A DNA stretch of 64,000 nucleotides from Pseudomonas laurylsulfatiphila (GCF_002934665.1 NZ_NIRS01000001.1:496001-560000); one strand, 5' to 3'. Shown: positions 34,096 through 43,415, counted from the stretch's first letter. Made by a program: numbers and translations. Notes: a model not told the origin generated them from the letters alone.

Positions 34096-35193
34096 ATGAA
34101 AATGTTTGGCAGGACTCTGCTGACACTGTCCTTATTGGGCGCGATCGCCACTGGCGCCCAGGCCAATGACAAGGTTCTGCGCGTCTACAACTGGTCGGAT
34201 TACATTGGCCCGGACACCGTCAAGAAGTTCGAAGACGAGACCGGCATCCAGGTGACCTACGATGTGTTCGACAGCAACGAAACCCTCGAAGCTCGCCTGC
34301 TGGCGGGCAAATCCGGCTACGACATCGTCGTGCCGTCCAACAGTTTCCTGGCCAAGCAGATCAAGGCCGGCGTCTACCAGACGCTGGACAAGTCGAAGCT
34401 GCCGAACTGGAACAACCTCAATCCGGTGCTACTGAAAAACGCCTCTGCGAGCGATCCCGAAAACGCTCACGCCATCCCGTACATGTGGGGCTCGATCGGC
34501 ATCGGTTTCAACCCGGCCAAGGTCAAGGAAGTGCTCGGCGCCAACGCCCCGACCAACTCCTGGGACCTGCTGTTCAAACCGGAAAACGCCGAGAAGCTCA
34601 AGGCCTGCGGCATCAGCTTCCTCGACTCGCCGACCGAAATGATCCCGACCGCCCTGCACTACTTGGGCTACCCGGTGAACGATCAGGACAAACAGCACAT
34701 CGCCGAAGCCGAGGCGCTGTTCATGAAGATTCGCCCGAACGTGGCGTACTTCCATTCGTCGAAATACATCTCGGACCTGGCCAACGGCAACATCTGCGTG
34801 GCCGTCGGTTACTCCGGCGACGTGCTGCAGGCAAAGGCTCGCGCCCAGGAAGCCGGGGACAAGGTGAAGATCGACTACAGCATCCCGAAAGAAGGCGCTG
34901 CCAGTTTCTACGACATGCTCGCGATCCCGCGCGACGCCGCCAACGTCGAGAACGCTTACCGGTTCATGAACTTCCTGATGCGCCCCGACGTGATCGCCGA
35001 CATCACCAACAACATCGGCTACAGCAACGCCAACGCGGCGGCCACGCCACTGGTCGATGAAGCGATCCGCAACGATCCGGGTTCCTACCCGTCGGAAGCG
35101 GTGATGGCCACGCTCTATGCCGTACCGGACCAGCCGATCGCCATCCAGCGGATCATGACCCGAGGCTGGACCAAGGTGAAGCTCGGCCAGTAA
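34096..35193 (+). CDS. potF: Polyamine-binding periplasmic protein (PotF/SpuD/SpuE-type)
   Basis: A 365-residue solute-binding protein. The signal peptide ends TGAQA at residue 23. The mature part starts [20 protein letters not shown], the canonical PotF/SpuD beginning, and shows the ligand-region segments [26 protein letters not shown] and [26 protein letters not shown] precedes the ATG. Putrescine versus spermidine preference cannot be decided by eye. Confidence 0.93.
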   Translation: MKMFGRTLLTLSLLGAIATGAQANDKVLRVYNWSDYIGPDTVKKFEDETGIQVTYDVFDSNETLEARLLAGKSGYDIVVPSNSFLAKQIKAGVYQTLDKSKLPNWNNLNPVLLKNASASDPENAHAIPYMWGSIGIGFNPAKVKEVLGANAPTNSWDLLFKPENAEKLKACGISFLDSPTEMIPTALHYLGYPVNDQDKQHIAEAEALFMKIRPNVAYFHSSKYISDLANGNICVAVGYSGDVLQAKARAQEAGDKVKIDYSIPKEGAASFYDMLAIPRDAANVENAYRFMNFLMRPDVIADITNNIGYSNANAAATPLVDEAIRNDPGSYPSEAVMATLYAVPDQPIAIQRIMTRGWTKVKLGQ

Positions 35194-35226
35194 TTCACTC
35201 AATTGATCTGCTGAGCCTGACATAGC

Positions 35227-35310
35227 CATCGCGAGCAAGCTCGCTCCCACAGGGATAGCGCGAACTTCAAGGTACATGCCGTACCTGTGGGAGCGAGCTT
35301 GCTCGCGATG
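35227..35310. repeat. REP inverted pair
   Basis: CATCGCGAGCAAGCTCGCTCC at 35227 and GGAGCGAGCTTGCTCGCGATG ending at 35310, a perfect inverted pair downstream of the binding-protein gene. Confidence 0.9.
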
Positions 35311-35401
35311 AGGCCAGAACATCCAGCACACATTTCAGCTCTACCAATTTCCGTTCACGCAGCGCCTTACCACCGCTGCCTCTCCTGCAAGTAGAACGGC
35401 C

Positions 35402-35454
35402 TCACCTGGCTCCCTCGGTTCAGGTGAATTTGGCGCCCTCGGGCGCCTTTTTTT
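35402..35454 (+). terminator. Double hairpin with rho-independent terminator
   Basis: A 7-bp hairpin TCACCTG / CAGGTGA (35402-35427) is followed by GGCGCCC TC GGGCGCC (35432-35447) and seven T. This is a strong plus-strand terminator about 240 bp past the binding-protein gene, with the REP pair between. It could also be the 3' end of a short separate RNA. Confidence 0.75.
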
Positions 35455-35995
35455 ATGGGGGATCAAGCAACGGCCATTCGGCCAGCGCCCGATAACGGCC
35501 CTTGTGGGATTCGAACAGGGTGAAGCGCTCGGCACGCAGGAAGAATTGCGGCGCGGTCGGGGACTCCGGCACCGGCGCCCGATAGTCCCGCGCCAGGGTC
35601 AGGTGCGGGCGATATTCCCTTGGGGCCTCCTCCAGCCCGAACGGCAACATCGCCTGTTCCAGGGCATAGACCAGGCGCAGCAATGCCGGGGGCGCCTGCT
35701 GTGGCGCGAGCACCAACGCCCCTGCCCTGCGCCATACGTCCAGCCGGTCAAGCACCACCGTCAAGCGCTCGCCCGGCGTGCGGATGGACGCCGCAGCGGT
35801 GCAGAGCTCGGCGATCTGCGCCACACCCACCGCGCCCAAAAACTTCAGCGTCAGGTGAAAGTTGTCCGCCGGCACCGGTCGTCCGTTGCGCAGCTGCAGC
35901 GCGCTGCGCCACTGGGCGATCTCCCGGCGCTGGGCCGGGGCGCAGTCCAGCGCAAAGAACAGACGCTTGATCGGTTCGCGGGTTTCGTCGTTCAT
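35453..35995 (-). CDS. thpR: RNA 2',3'-cyclic phosphodiesterase (ThpR)
   Basis: A 180-residue 2H-phosphoesterase that opens 2',3'-cyclic phosphate ends. The two catalytic motifs are FHLTLKFLG and PHLTLARD, about 85 residues apart, as in ThpR/LigT. It starts at the ATG at 35995, with AAGGAG six bases upstream; the frame runs on to 36250 without family sequence. It is convergent with the terminator at 35402 and divergent from a 64-residue gene. Confidence 0.92.
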   Translation of the reverse strand: MNDETREPIKRLFFALDCAPAQRREIAQWRSALQLRNGRPVPADNFHLTLKFLGAVGVAQIAELCTAAASIRTPGERLTVVLDRLDVWRRAGALVLAPQQAPPALLRLVYALEQAMLPFGLEEAPREYRPHLTLARDYRAPVPESPTAPQFFLRAERFTLFESHKGRYRALAEWPLLDPP

Positions 35996-36121
35996 GCCGC
36001 ACTCCTTGTGGGAAGACTGTCTGAGTGTACTCAACACCCGCCTGCCGGCCAGCGGATTTCTGGCAACGTCCACCAGGCGCGTTATAGTTTTGGCATCCCA
36101 AAACCGGAGGGGGTGGGGACC

Positions 36122-36316
36122 ATGCGACAGATCATCAGCAAAGAACCATGGTGGGCCAGACCGCCCGCGCCAGGACAGGATGAACTCCAGCTGGAGTGGG
36201 GCTGGCTGGTGCATTACAGCGAAGGTGAGCCGCGCTTCGAGTTCATCCACGAGCGGCCGACGGATGACGAGATCCGCCAGCGCAAGAGTTGCAGGATCAC
36301 CCCGACGCCGGAGTGA
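36122..36316 (+). CDS. Small conserved-type protein, unknown function (64 residues)
   Basis: A short acidic/aromatic protein starting MRQIISKEPWWARPPAPG with a GGAGGGGGTGG ribosome site. It is rich in Trp (four) and charged residues, with no Cys and no membrane segment. It is divergent from thpR. I do not recognise a family. Confidence 0.65.
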   Translation: MRQIISKEPWWARPPAPGQDELQLEWGWLVHYSEGEPRFEFIHERPTDDEIRQRKSCRITPTPE

Positions 36317-36330
36317 TCACGCGTCCGGCA

Positions 36331-36684
36331 TCAAGCCGTGAGGAGTACTTCAAACCCGCCGTACACCATGCGTTGGCCATCGAAGGGCATCGGATTGACG
36401 TCCGGCTTCATGCGCGGGTCCTTCATCATCTTGTCCATCCCGGCATTGCGGGTGGCCTTGTCCGGCCAGATGATCCAGCCGAAGGCAACGGTTTCGCCCT
36501 CCTTGAGTTTCACCGACATCGGGAACGAGGTGACCTTGCCTTCCGGTACGTCCTCGCCCCAGCATTCGACCACGCTCAAGGCACCGTTTTCCTTGAAGAC
36601 CGAAGCGGCGATCTGGGCGTGTTTGAGGTATTGCCCACGGTGGGCGGTGGGTACGGCAGCGATAAAACCATCGACATAAGACAT
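36331..36684 (-). CDS. DUF1428-family protein
   Basis: A 117-residue protein of the DUF1428 family (ferredoxin-like dimeric barrel). It begins MSYVDGFIAAVPTAHRGQYL and contains VVECWGEDVPEGKVTSFP, ETVAFGWIIWPDKATRN and PMPFDGQRMVYGGFE, the hallmarks of the family. The biochemical role is unknown. GGAGAAAC precedes the ATG at 36684. It is the downstream partner of the lipoprotein gene at 36702 (18 bp gap). Confidence 0.88.
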   Translation of the reverse strand: MSYVDGFIAAVPTAHRGQYLKHAQIAASVFKENGALSVVECWGEDVPEGKVTSFPMSVKLKEGETVAFGWIIWPDKATRNAGMDKMMKDPRMKPDVNPMPFDGQRMVYGGFEVLLTA

Positions 36685-36701
36685 GAGTGTTTCTCCTTGG
36701 G

Positions 36702-37766
36702 TCATGGGGTGTTCTGCTGGTTAGTCGATTGCGCCGGCGTCCAATCGACAGTGCCGGCACTCAAACCGACCGGCGGTTTTGCACCGCCGCCCAGATTCCC
36801 TTCGATCTGCCCCGCCATGTAAAGCGTGCCGGCCATGACGCCGGTGGTCGGGTTCTGCACCAGCTTGATCCAGGCCTTGTCGAAGGTGTTGCCCAGACTG
36901 CTGCGGATCAGCGCCTCGCTGTCCGGCCTGTCATTGGCCTGAATGATCGCGCGAATGGCCGCCACACCGACGGTGATCAATCCGCCGGCGAGTTTCCCGG
37001 CAGCGGCGGCCACGGCACTGGCGGCCCCGCGCGGGGCCATCTCGGCTTCCATGCGCTGGCTGGCGCGCTTGGCCACCGGTGCCATCGCGGTGTCGGTCGA
37101 ACCCACGCCCTTGTCACCGCCGGCCTTGTGGATTTTGTCGAGCAACGCGGCGTAGGCCGGCAATGTGGTCAACGATTCGGTGTGCACGACCTGGTACAAC
37201 GAGGCGTCCCGCGCCGGCGGTGGCCCGAGGGCAATGGCCGGGATTTTCTGGATGCGCCCGTTGAGCTGGGCCATCGGCACTCCGTGGCGGGTAGAGATTT
37301 TCTGCAGCTCTTCCTTGAGGATGTCGACGTAGAAGGCCGCTGCCAGGCCAAGAATCGCATCGGGATCGATTTCCGCCGCCACCGGGGCCAGGACCTTCTC
37401 CTGATAGGCTTCGAGCAGGTACGCCGCCAGGCGCTTGGCCGAGGCATCCTGCTCACCCTTGGCGCTGATGGTGTACCAGCTGACCTTCATCGACAGCCAT
37501 TCCTGGGTCCAGTAGCTGCTGAACCACGGAATGAAATTCTCTTCGGTCAGTTCATAGACCCGCGTACGCCAGTATTCCATGGCGCCACGGGCGTAGATTC
37601 GGGTCTGTTCGGTGGCCGACTGCGACGCGGCGACGATCTCCCGGTCCACCTGCTGCCAGGTGCTGGCGGGAACGATGACCGGCGCCACTTCCACTGGCGC
37701 ACGCGGCGGCGTGGCGCACCCTGCCAACACCACCAGCACGGCAATGATCAGCGAACGCAGGTTCAA
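36702..37766 (-). CDS. Large lipoprotein of unknown function
   Basis: A 354-residue exported lipoprotein. The lipobox VLAGC at residues 13-17 of MNLRSLIIAVLVVLAGCATP gives a lipidated Cys17. The body is Ala-rich and largely helical (AFYVDILKEELQKISTRHG, YAALLDKIHKAG); a Gly/Ala segment SAVAAAAGKLAGGLITVGVA could be a membrane-inserting hairpin. The start is taken as the TTG at 37766 with AGGA upstream, since a longer frame to 37898 would run through a REP. The function is unknown. Confidence 0.75.
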   Translation of the reverse strand: MNLRSLIIAVLVVLAGCATPPRAPVEVAPVIVPASTWQQVDREIVAASQSATEQTRIYARGAMEYWRTRVYELTEENFIPWFSSYWTQEWLSMKVSWYTISAKGEQDASAKRLAAYLLEAYQEKVLAPVAAEIDPDAILGLAAAFYVDILKEELQKISTRHGVPMAQLNGRIQKIPAIALGPPPARDASLYQVVHTESLTTLPAYAALLDKIHKAGGDKGVGSTDTAMAPVAKRASQRMEAEMAPRGAASAVAAAAGKLAGGLITVGVAAIRAIIQANDRPDSEALIRSSLGNTFDKAWIKLVQNPTTGVMAGTLYMAGQIEGNLGGGAKPPVGLSAGTVDWTPAQSTNQQNTP

Positions 37767-37857
37767 GATGGCGGCTTCCTGAAGTGTGCACCGGGCGGGA
37801 TGTCCAGCACTCGAAAACCATGATTCAAGTATAGGTCGCGGCGCCCTTGAGGCCGCC

Positions 37858-37927
37858 TTCGCGAGCAGGCTCGCTCCCACAGAAAAGCGGTTGGCCACGA
37901 ACCTGTGGGAGCGAGCCTGCTCGCGAA
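37858..37927. repeat. REP inverted pair
   Basis: TTCGCGAGCAGGCTCGCTCC at 37858 and its exact inverse ending at 37927. It lies between the divergent lipoprotein gene and the small-protein pair. Confidence 0.9.
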
Positions 37928-38065
37928 GGGGCCCATATCAACAGCACAAAAACCACCATCACTGGCGTCGATATTCACCATCGCCGCGATTGCCTTCCGC
38001 TTGAACGCCGTCAGCGTAGGATCGATCCCAAGCCAACACGAAATCCCGAATCGGAGGGAAACCTC

Positions 38066-38158
38066 ATGCTGATCCATCTGCTGACCTGCCTGGCCCTGAC
38101 GGCGTTCACATTGAGTGTGTTTGCCTGGTACGTCCTGAGCGAGGAGCAAACATCATGA
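38066..38158 (+). CDS. Small single-span membrane protein (30 residues)
   Basis: The ORF MLIHLLTCLALTAFTLSVFA followed by WYVLSEEQTS has one hydrophobic helix and a short acidic tail. CGGAGGG lies eight bases before the ATG. Its stop overlaps the next gene's start (ATGA at 38155-38158), which supports real translation. Confidence 0.7.
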   Translation: MLIHLLTCLALTAFTLSVFAWYVLSEEQTS

Positions 38159-38415
38159 TGCACACCGTCTCCCTCGCCGTGCGTTTTCCGCTGTTCGGCA
38201 AGAATTTCTACGCGCAGAAATTCGAGTCACGTAAAGAGTTGACTCTGCTGTTCGACGAGAAGTTCGAAGCGTTGCTGATCCCTTCAGCCGATCATCACTT
38301 CAGTAACGAAGTGGTCGGGCTCAATGACCAATTCCGCTTTTTGAATGACGTGTTGGCCGAGCATCTGCTGGATGTCGAGCTGGCAAAAGCCTCGGCCCGC
38401 GCCTTCGGATTCTGA
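38155..38415 (+). CDS. Unknown 86-residue protein coupled to a small membrane protein
   Basis: A soluble-looking protein (MMHTVSLAVRFPLFGKNFYA, then FESRKELTLLFDEKFEALLI) with mixed charge and no motif I know. It starts within the stop codon of the 30-residue membrane gene; a second in-frame ATG at 38158 may be the true start. The pair is probably one functional unit at the inner membrane. Confidence 0.65.
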   Translation: MMHTVSLAVRFPLFGKNFYAQKFESRKELTLLFDEKFEALLIPSADHHFSNEVVGLNDQFRFLNDVLAEHLLDVELAKASARAFGF

Positions 38416-38453
38416 CGGCGACCACCGGTCACCCGGACACGGACGCGAACCGC

Positions 38454-38690
38454 TCACAACGTTCGCTGGCTATTGCCAGTCCCCCTCGCAATATCGATTC
38501 CCCAATCCATCGCCGCCTCCATGTCCAGCATGTGCGGCCGTGGGTCGTGGTTTTCGTCGATGACCGAGCCGTCCGGCTTGTAGACACCGATAAACATGCC
38601 CAACGAACCGTCTTTCAATATCTCGGCGGTGACTTTGATTTTGCATCCGTTCGATAGCGTCTCCTTGTGCTCTATATGGCGCTCGGTCAT
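38454..38690 (-). CDS. Small conserved-type protein (78 residues), unknown
   Basis: The protein starts MTERHIEHKETLSNGCKIKV at the ATG at 38690, with GGGAGG about 9 bases upstream. The middle (FIGVYKPDGSVIDENHDPR) is beta-rich with one Cys. It is convergent with the 86-residue gene and divergent from the permease at 38871. No function can be assigned. Confidence 0.65.
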   Translation of the reverse strand: MTERHIEHKETLSNGCKIKVTAEILKDGSLGMFIGVYKPDGSVIDENHDPRPHMLDMEAAMDWGIDIARGTGNSQRTL

Positions 38691-38870
38691 GACTGCATTC
38701 CTCCCCTGACTGGATTCAAACCCTACTGGCCATGCTAGCTCAGGCCCCGGAACTGCGCCGCCCCGCTGGACCGGAGGGCCTGGCCTGACAGCGGCGCAAT
38801 GCCACCTATACTCAAGGCCACCTCCCCCCAGGGGATCTGCACGTCCAACAATAAAAAGCAGAGGTGGAAC

Positions 38871-40634
38871 ATGGTCTGGCAGCAAGTCTACGATCCGTTC
38901 GGTAACCCGGTGCTTTCAACACTCATGGCGGCTGTGCCGGTGGTGGTGATGCTGGCGTCCCTCGCGTTTTTCCATGTCAAGGCGCACCTGGCGGCGCTGC
39001 TCGCCCTGGCCTCGGCCTTGCTGATCGCGATCTTCGCCTTCGGCATGCCGGCGAACATGGCCGGTTCCGCGGCGCTGTTCGGTGCAGCCAACGGATTGCT
39101 GCCGATTGGCTGGATCGTGTTGAACATCATCTTCCTGCACCGCCTGACCACCGAGAACGGTTCGTTCAAGGTGCTACAAGACTCCCTGGCACGCATCACC
39201 GATGACCGGCGCCTGCAATTGCTCCTGATCGCCTTCTGCTTCGGTGCGTTTTTCGAAGGCGCGGCCGGTTTCGGTACGCCGGTGGCAGTGACCGGGGCGA
39301 TTCTCATCGGGCTCGGCTTTTCACCGCTTGCCGCCTCGGGACTGGCGCTGATCGCCAACACCGCGCCGGTGGCATTCGGCGCCCTCGGCACGCCGATCAT
39401 CACCCTGGCCAAGGTCACCGGGCTGGATGAGATGGAGCTGTCGATGATGGTCGGCCGGCAGTTGCCCTTCTTCTCGGTGCTGGTGCCGTTCTGGCTGATC
39501 TGGGCCTTCGCCGGCTGGCGCAAGATGCTGGAGATCTGGCCGGCGATCCTGGTGGCCGGGGTCAGTTTTGCCGTGCCGCAGTTCCTCGTGTCGAACTATC
39601 ACGGGCCCATGCTGGTGGATGTGATCGCCGCGTTGATTTCCATGGCCTGCCTGACCGGTTTCCTCAGGGTCTGGAAACCGGCCACGGTGCACACCTCCGC
39701 CGCCCTGTCCGGCCGGGTCGACAACTCGAAGATCGACGCCGAGCACGACGAAAAGCCCGTACCGACCGCCACCTTCGCCAACGAGGCGAAACCGGCGGTG
39801 ATGCGGGCGTGGATGCCGTGGATCATCCTCACGATCTTCGTGTTCATCTGGGGTACGCAAGGCTTCAAGAACACCTTCGACACCCGCCCGGCCATCGACC
39901 CGCAAACCAGTGCCGCCAAGCTCGATCCGCAGGGCAAGCCGATGCGCGAGGCGAACCCGGTGTTCGCGCCGGTCGTGACCTTCACCACCCTGCACCTGCA
40001 AGTCGAAAAAGTCCCACCCGTGGTGCCGGCGCCGAAAACCGAAGAGGCGGTGTACAAGTTCACCTGGTTCACCGCCACCGGCAGCGGCATTCTGCTGGCG
40101 GCGATTGTCGGCGGCTTGTTGATGGGTTACTCGATCCCGCAATTGATTCGCCACTACCTGCGCACCCTGTGGGTGGTGCGTTACTCGCTGATCACCATTG
40201 CCGCGATGCTCGCCCTGGGCTTCCTCACACGCTACTCCGGCCTGGATGCGACCATGGGCCTGGCCTTCGCCGCAACGGGCATTTTCTACCCGATGTTCGG
40301 CACCCTGCTCGGCTGGCTCGGCGTGGCGCTGACCGGCTCGGACACCGCGTCCAACGTGCTGTTCGGCGGCCTGCAACGGGTGACGTCCGAGCAACTGGGC
40401 ATCAGCCCGGTGTTGATGGCCGCCGCCAACAGTTCCGGCGGGGTCATGGGCAAGATGGTCGACGCCCAGTCGATCGTGGTCGCCTCCACCGCCACCCGCT
40501 GGTACGGCCATGAAGGGGAAATCCTGCGCTACGTGTTCTTCCACTCGATTGTGCTGGCGATACTGGTCGGCGGGCTGGTGACGTTGCAGGCCTACGTCGC
40601 GCCGTTCAGCCATATGGTGGTGGGAGGGCATTAA
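38871..40634 (+). CDS. LctP-family lactate/glycolate permease
   Basis: A 587-residue inner-membrane carrier of the LctP (LldP/GlcA) family with about 12-13 helices. It starts MVWQQVYDPFGNPVLSTLMA and contains FGAFFEGAAGFGTPVAVTGAIL, the family signature, and NSSGGVMGKMVDAQSIVVA. A hydrophilic loop of about 70 residues (near 335-400, Pro/Lys/Ala-rich) sits in the middle. Its position before glcDEFG suggests glycolate as the natural substrate, although D- and L-lactate are also carried by relatives. GAGGTGG precedes the ATG. A REP pair separates it from glcD. Confidence 0.88.
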   Translation: MVWQQVYDPFGNPVLSTLMAAVPVVVMLASLAFFHVKAHLAALLALASALLIAIFAFGMPANMAGSAALFGAANGLLPIGWIVLNIIFLHRLTTENGSFKVLQDSLARITDDRRLQLLLIAFCFGAFFEGAAGFGTPVAVTGAILIGLGFSPLAASGLALIANTAPVAFGALGTPIITLAKVTGLDEMELSMMVGRQLPFFSVLVPFWLIWAFAGWRKMLEIWPAILVAGVSFAVPQFLVSNYHGPMLVDVIAALISMACLTGFLRVWKPATVHTSAALSGRVDNSKIDAEHDEKPVPTATFANEAKPAVMRAWMPWIILTIFVFIWGTQGFKNTFDTRPAIDPQTSAAKLDPQGKPMREANPVFAPVVTFTTLHLQVEKVPPVVPAPKTEEAVYKFTWFTATGSGILLAAIVGGLLMGYSIPQLIRHYLRTLWVVRYSLITIAAMLALGFLTRYSGLDATMGLAFAATGIFYPMFGTLLGWLGVALTGSDTASNVLFGGLQRVTSEQLGISPVLMAAANSSGGVMGKMVDAQSIVVASTATRWYGHEGEILRYVFFHSIVLAILVGGLVTLQAYVAPFSHMVVGGH

Positions 40635-40641
40635 ATCGAAC

Positions 40642-40732
40642 TGTGGGAGCGAGCTTGCTCGCGATAGCGGTGTCACGTCCGACAGAGATGTCGACTGTGC
40701 CACCGCTATCGCGAGCAAGCTCGCTCCCACAG
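40642..40732. repeat. REP inverted pair between the permease and glcD
   Basis: TGTGGGAGCGAGCTTGCTCG at 40642 and its inverse ending at 40732; the arms extend over CGATAGCGGTG and its complement. Confidence 0.9.
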
Positions 40733-40759
40733 GGGACGGTGGTTTTTATTGAATGAAGG

Positions 40760-40774
40760 GTCCGTCGTGCGGAC
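40760..40774. promoter_or_regulatory. Possible operator dyad upstream of glcD
   Basis: GTCCG TCGTG CGGAC is an inverted repeat 75 bp before the glcD start. GlcC-type GntR regulators normally bind TGGT...ACCA, which this is not, so its role is only a suggestion. Confidence 0.3.
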
Positions 40775-40848
40775 AAACATCCCATGGACAGCCGGCCGTA
40801 TCAGGCCAATGATGAAGGTCGCAGGTCTCCAGCGAGAATCGTGATCCC

Positions 40849-42348
40849 ATGAACATTCTCTACGATGAACGCGTTGACGGCGCCTTGCCCGACGTCGACA
40901 AACAGGCACTGTTGCAGGCCCTGCAGAGCCGCTTGCCGGGCCTGGAAATCCTGCATCAGCAGGAGGAACTCAAGCCCTACGAATGCGACGGACTGTCGGC
41001 TTATCGAACCACGCCGATGCTGGTGGTGCTGCCCCGGCATATCGATGAAGTGCAAGGGGTGCTGCGCGTTTGTCATGAGCTGCACGTCCCGGTCGTCGCC
41101 CGTGGCGCCGGCACCGGTTTGTCCGGTGGTGCGCTGCCCCTTGAGAAAGGCGTGCTGCTGGTGATGGCGCGCTTCAACAACATCCTGGGCATCGACCCCG
41201 CCGCCCGTACCGCGCGGGTTCAGCCGGGTGTGCGCAATCTGGCGATTTCCCAGGCGGCGGCACCGTTCGGGCTGTATTACGCGCCGGATCCGTCCTCGCA
41301 AATTGCCTGCTCCATCGGCGGCAACGTCGCGGAAAATGCCGGTGGCGTGCATTGCCTGAAGTACGGCCTGACCGTGCACAACGTGCTCAAGGTCGACATC
41401 CTCACGGTCGACGGCGAGCACTTGAGCCTGGGCTCCAACGCCCTCGACGCCCCCGGTTTCGATCTGCTGGCACTGTTCACCGGCTCCGAAGGCCTGCTCG
41501 GGGTGATCACCGAGGTCACGGTCAAGCTGCTGCCCAAACCGCAGACCGCCAAGGTATTGCTGGCGGCGTTCGACTCCGTGGAAAAAGCCGGGCGCGCCGT
41601 CGGCGACATCATTGCCGCCGGCATCATCCCCGGTGGCCTGGAAATGATGGACAACCTGGCCATCCGCGCCGCCGAAGACTTCATCCACGCCGGTTATCCG
41701 GTGGAGGCCCAGGCCATTCTGCTGTGCGAGCTCGATGGTGTTGAAGCCGATGTCTCGGATGACTGCGACCGGGTGCGCCAGGTCCTGCAACAGGCCGGTG
41801 CGACCGAGGTGCGCCAGGCGAAGGACGAAGCCGAGCGCGTACGTTTCTGGGCCGGGCGCAAGAACGCCTTTCCGGCGGTGGGCCGTCTCTCGCCGGATTA
41901 TTACTGCATGGACGGCACCATCCCCCGTCGCGAACTGCCCGGCGTGCTGCACGCCATCGCCGAGCTCTCGAACGAATACGGCCTGAGGGTGGCCAACGTA
42001 TTCCACGCCGGCGACGGCAACATGCATCCGTTGATTCTGTTCGATGCCAATCAACCCGGTGAACTGGAGCGTGCGGAAAACCTGGGCGGCAAGATTCTGG
42101 AGCTGTGCGTGAAGGTCGGCGGCAGCATCACCGGTGAGCACGGCGTGGGTCGCGAGAAGATCAACCAGATGTGCGCGCAATTCAACAACGATGAGCTGAC
42201 CCTGTTCCATGCGATCAAAGCCGCCTTCGACCCGAGCGGCCTGCTCAACCCCGGCAAGAACATTCCGACCCTGCACCGCTGCGCCGAATTCGGCGCCATG
42301 CACATACATGGCGGTCAATTGGCCTTCCCCGATCTGGAGCGTTTCTGA
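40849..42348 (+). CDS. glcD: Glycolate oxidase FAD-linked subunit GlcD
   Basis: A 499-residue flavoprotein of the glycolate dehydrogenase complex, which oxidises glycolate to glyoxylate at the inner membrane. The FAD PCMH domain contains RGAGTGLSGGALP and PDPSSQIACSIGGNVAENAG; the FAD-oxidase C-terminal domain contains NVFHAGDGNMHPLILFD and ITGEHGVGREK. The stop shares one base with the glcE start (TGATG at 42346-42350). The order glcD-E-F-G matches E. coli. Confidence 0.95.
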   Translation: MNILYDERVDGALPDVDKQALLQALQSRLPGLEILHQQEELKPYECDGLSAYRTTPMLVVLPRHIDEVQGVLRVCHELHVPVVARGAGTGLSGGALPLEKGVLLVMARFNNILGIDPAARTARVQPGVRNLAISQAAAPFGLYYAPDPSSQIACSIGGNVAENAGGVHCLKYGLTVHNVLKVDILTVDGEHLSLGSNALDAPGFDLLALFTGSEGLLGVITEVTVKLLPKPQTAKVLLAAFDSVEKAGRAVGDIIAAGIIPGGLEMMDNLAIRAAEDFIHAGYPVEAQAILLCELDGVEADVSDDCDRVRQVLQQAGATEVRQAKDEAERVRFWAGRKNAFPAVGRLSPDYYCMDGTIPRRELPGVLHAIAELSNEYGLRVANVFHAGDGNMHPLILFDANQPGELERAENLGGKILELCVKVGGSITGEHGVGREKINQMCAQFNNDELTLFHAIKAAFDPSGLLNPGKNIPTLHRCAEFGAMHIHGGQLAFPDLERF

Positions 42349-43412
42349 TGCACGGCCCTGCCGATTTCGATGACAGCCAAATGCTCCTTGAACAGGTCAA
42401 TCAGGCGCTGGAAAACGCTACGCCGTTGCGCATCCAGGGTTCCAACAGCAAAGGTTTTCTTGGCCGCACCACAGCCGGGGAAATTCTCGATACCCGCGCG
42501 CACCGGGGCATCGTCAGTTACGACCCGACCGAACTGGTGGTCACCGCCCGTTGCGGCACGCCGCTGTCAGAGCTGGCGCAGGCGCTGGATGCCGCGCAAC
42601 AAATGCTGCCCTGCGAGCCGCCGTCCTTTGGTGACGGCGCCACGGTCGGCGGCATGATCGCCTGCGGACTGTCCGGCCCACGGCGCCCGTGGTCCGGCTC
42701 GGTGCGCGATTTCGTCCTCGGCACGCGGGTCATCACCGGTCAAGGCAAGCTGTTGCGCTTCGGTGGCGAGGTGATGAAAAACGTCGCCGGCTACGACCTG
42801 TCACGCCTGATGACCGGCAGTTACGGCTGCCTCGGGCTGATCACCGAAGTCTCGCTCAAAGTGCTGCCAAAACCCCGAAAAGTCCTGAGTATCAGCCTGG
42901 AAATGGACCCTGAACGCGCCCTGCTGCGCCTGGCGGAATGGGGCCAGCAACCGTTGCCGATCAGCGCGGCCTGTCACGACGGCACACACCTGCACCTGCG
43001 GCTCGAGGGCGGTGAAGGCTCGGTGGCGGCGGCCCATGAGCGCCTCGGTGGCGAACGGCTGGACGCTTCGTACTGGGAGGATCTCAACGAACAGCGCTTG
43101 AGTTTCTTCGACGAGGACCAGCCGCTTTGGCGCCTGTCACTGCCGCACAACACGCCGCGCCTGTCGCTGCCGGGGCGCCAGTTGATCGACTGGGGCGGCG
43201 CCCAGCGCTGGTTGAAATCCGATGCCGAAGCGGCGTTCATCCGCCAGGTCGTCGACGAGGTCGGCGGCCATGTCACCTGCTTCAGCCACGGCCTCACCGA
43301 CACCCCGTTCCAGCCGCTGCCCCCGGCCCTGATGCGCTATCACCGCAACCTCAAACAACAACTCGATCCACGGGGCATCTTCAACCCCGGACGCCTGTAC
43401 GCGGAGCTTTGA
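42348..43412 (+). CDS. glcE: Glycolate oxidase FAD-binding subunit GlcE
   Basis: A 354-residue second FAD-binding subunit. The PCMH-type domain shows RIQGSNSKGFLGRTT, DGATVGGMIACGLSGPRRPW and MKNVAGYDLSRLMTGSYGCL. It lacks the long C-terminal domain of GlcD, as expected. The ATG overlaps the glcD stop by one base and glcF starts 3 bp after it. Confidence 0.94.
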   Translation: MHGPADFDDSQMLLEQVNQALENATPLRIQGSNSKGFLGRTTAGEILDTRAHRGIVSYDPTELVVTARCGTPLSELAQALDAAQQMLPCEPPSFGDGATVGGMIACGLSGPRRPWSGSVRDFVLGTRVITGQGKLLRFGGEVMKNVAGYDLSRLMTGSYGCLGLITEVSLKVLPKPRKVLSISLEMDPERALLRLAEWGQQPLPISAACHDGTHLHLRLEGGEGSVAAAHERLGGERLDASYWEDLNEQRLSFFDEDQPLWRLSLPHNTPRLSLPGRQLIDWGGAQRWLKSDAEAAFIRQVVDEVGGHVTCFSHGLTDTPFQPLPPALMRYHRNLKQQLDPRGIFNPGRLYAEL

Positions 43413-43415
43413 ACC

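Noticed and set aside
37767..37898. Upstream extension of the large lipoprotein
   Set aside because: It would translate through a REP pair, and the lipoprotein signal begins at the TTG at 37766.
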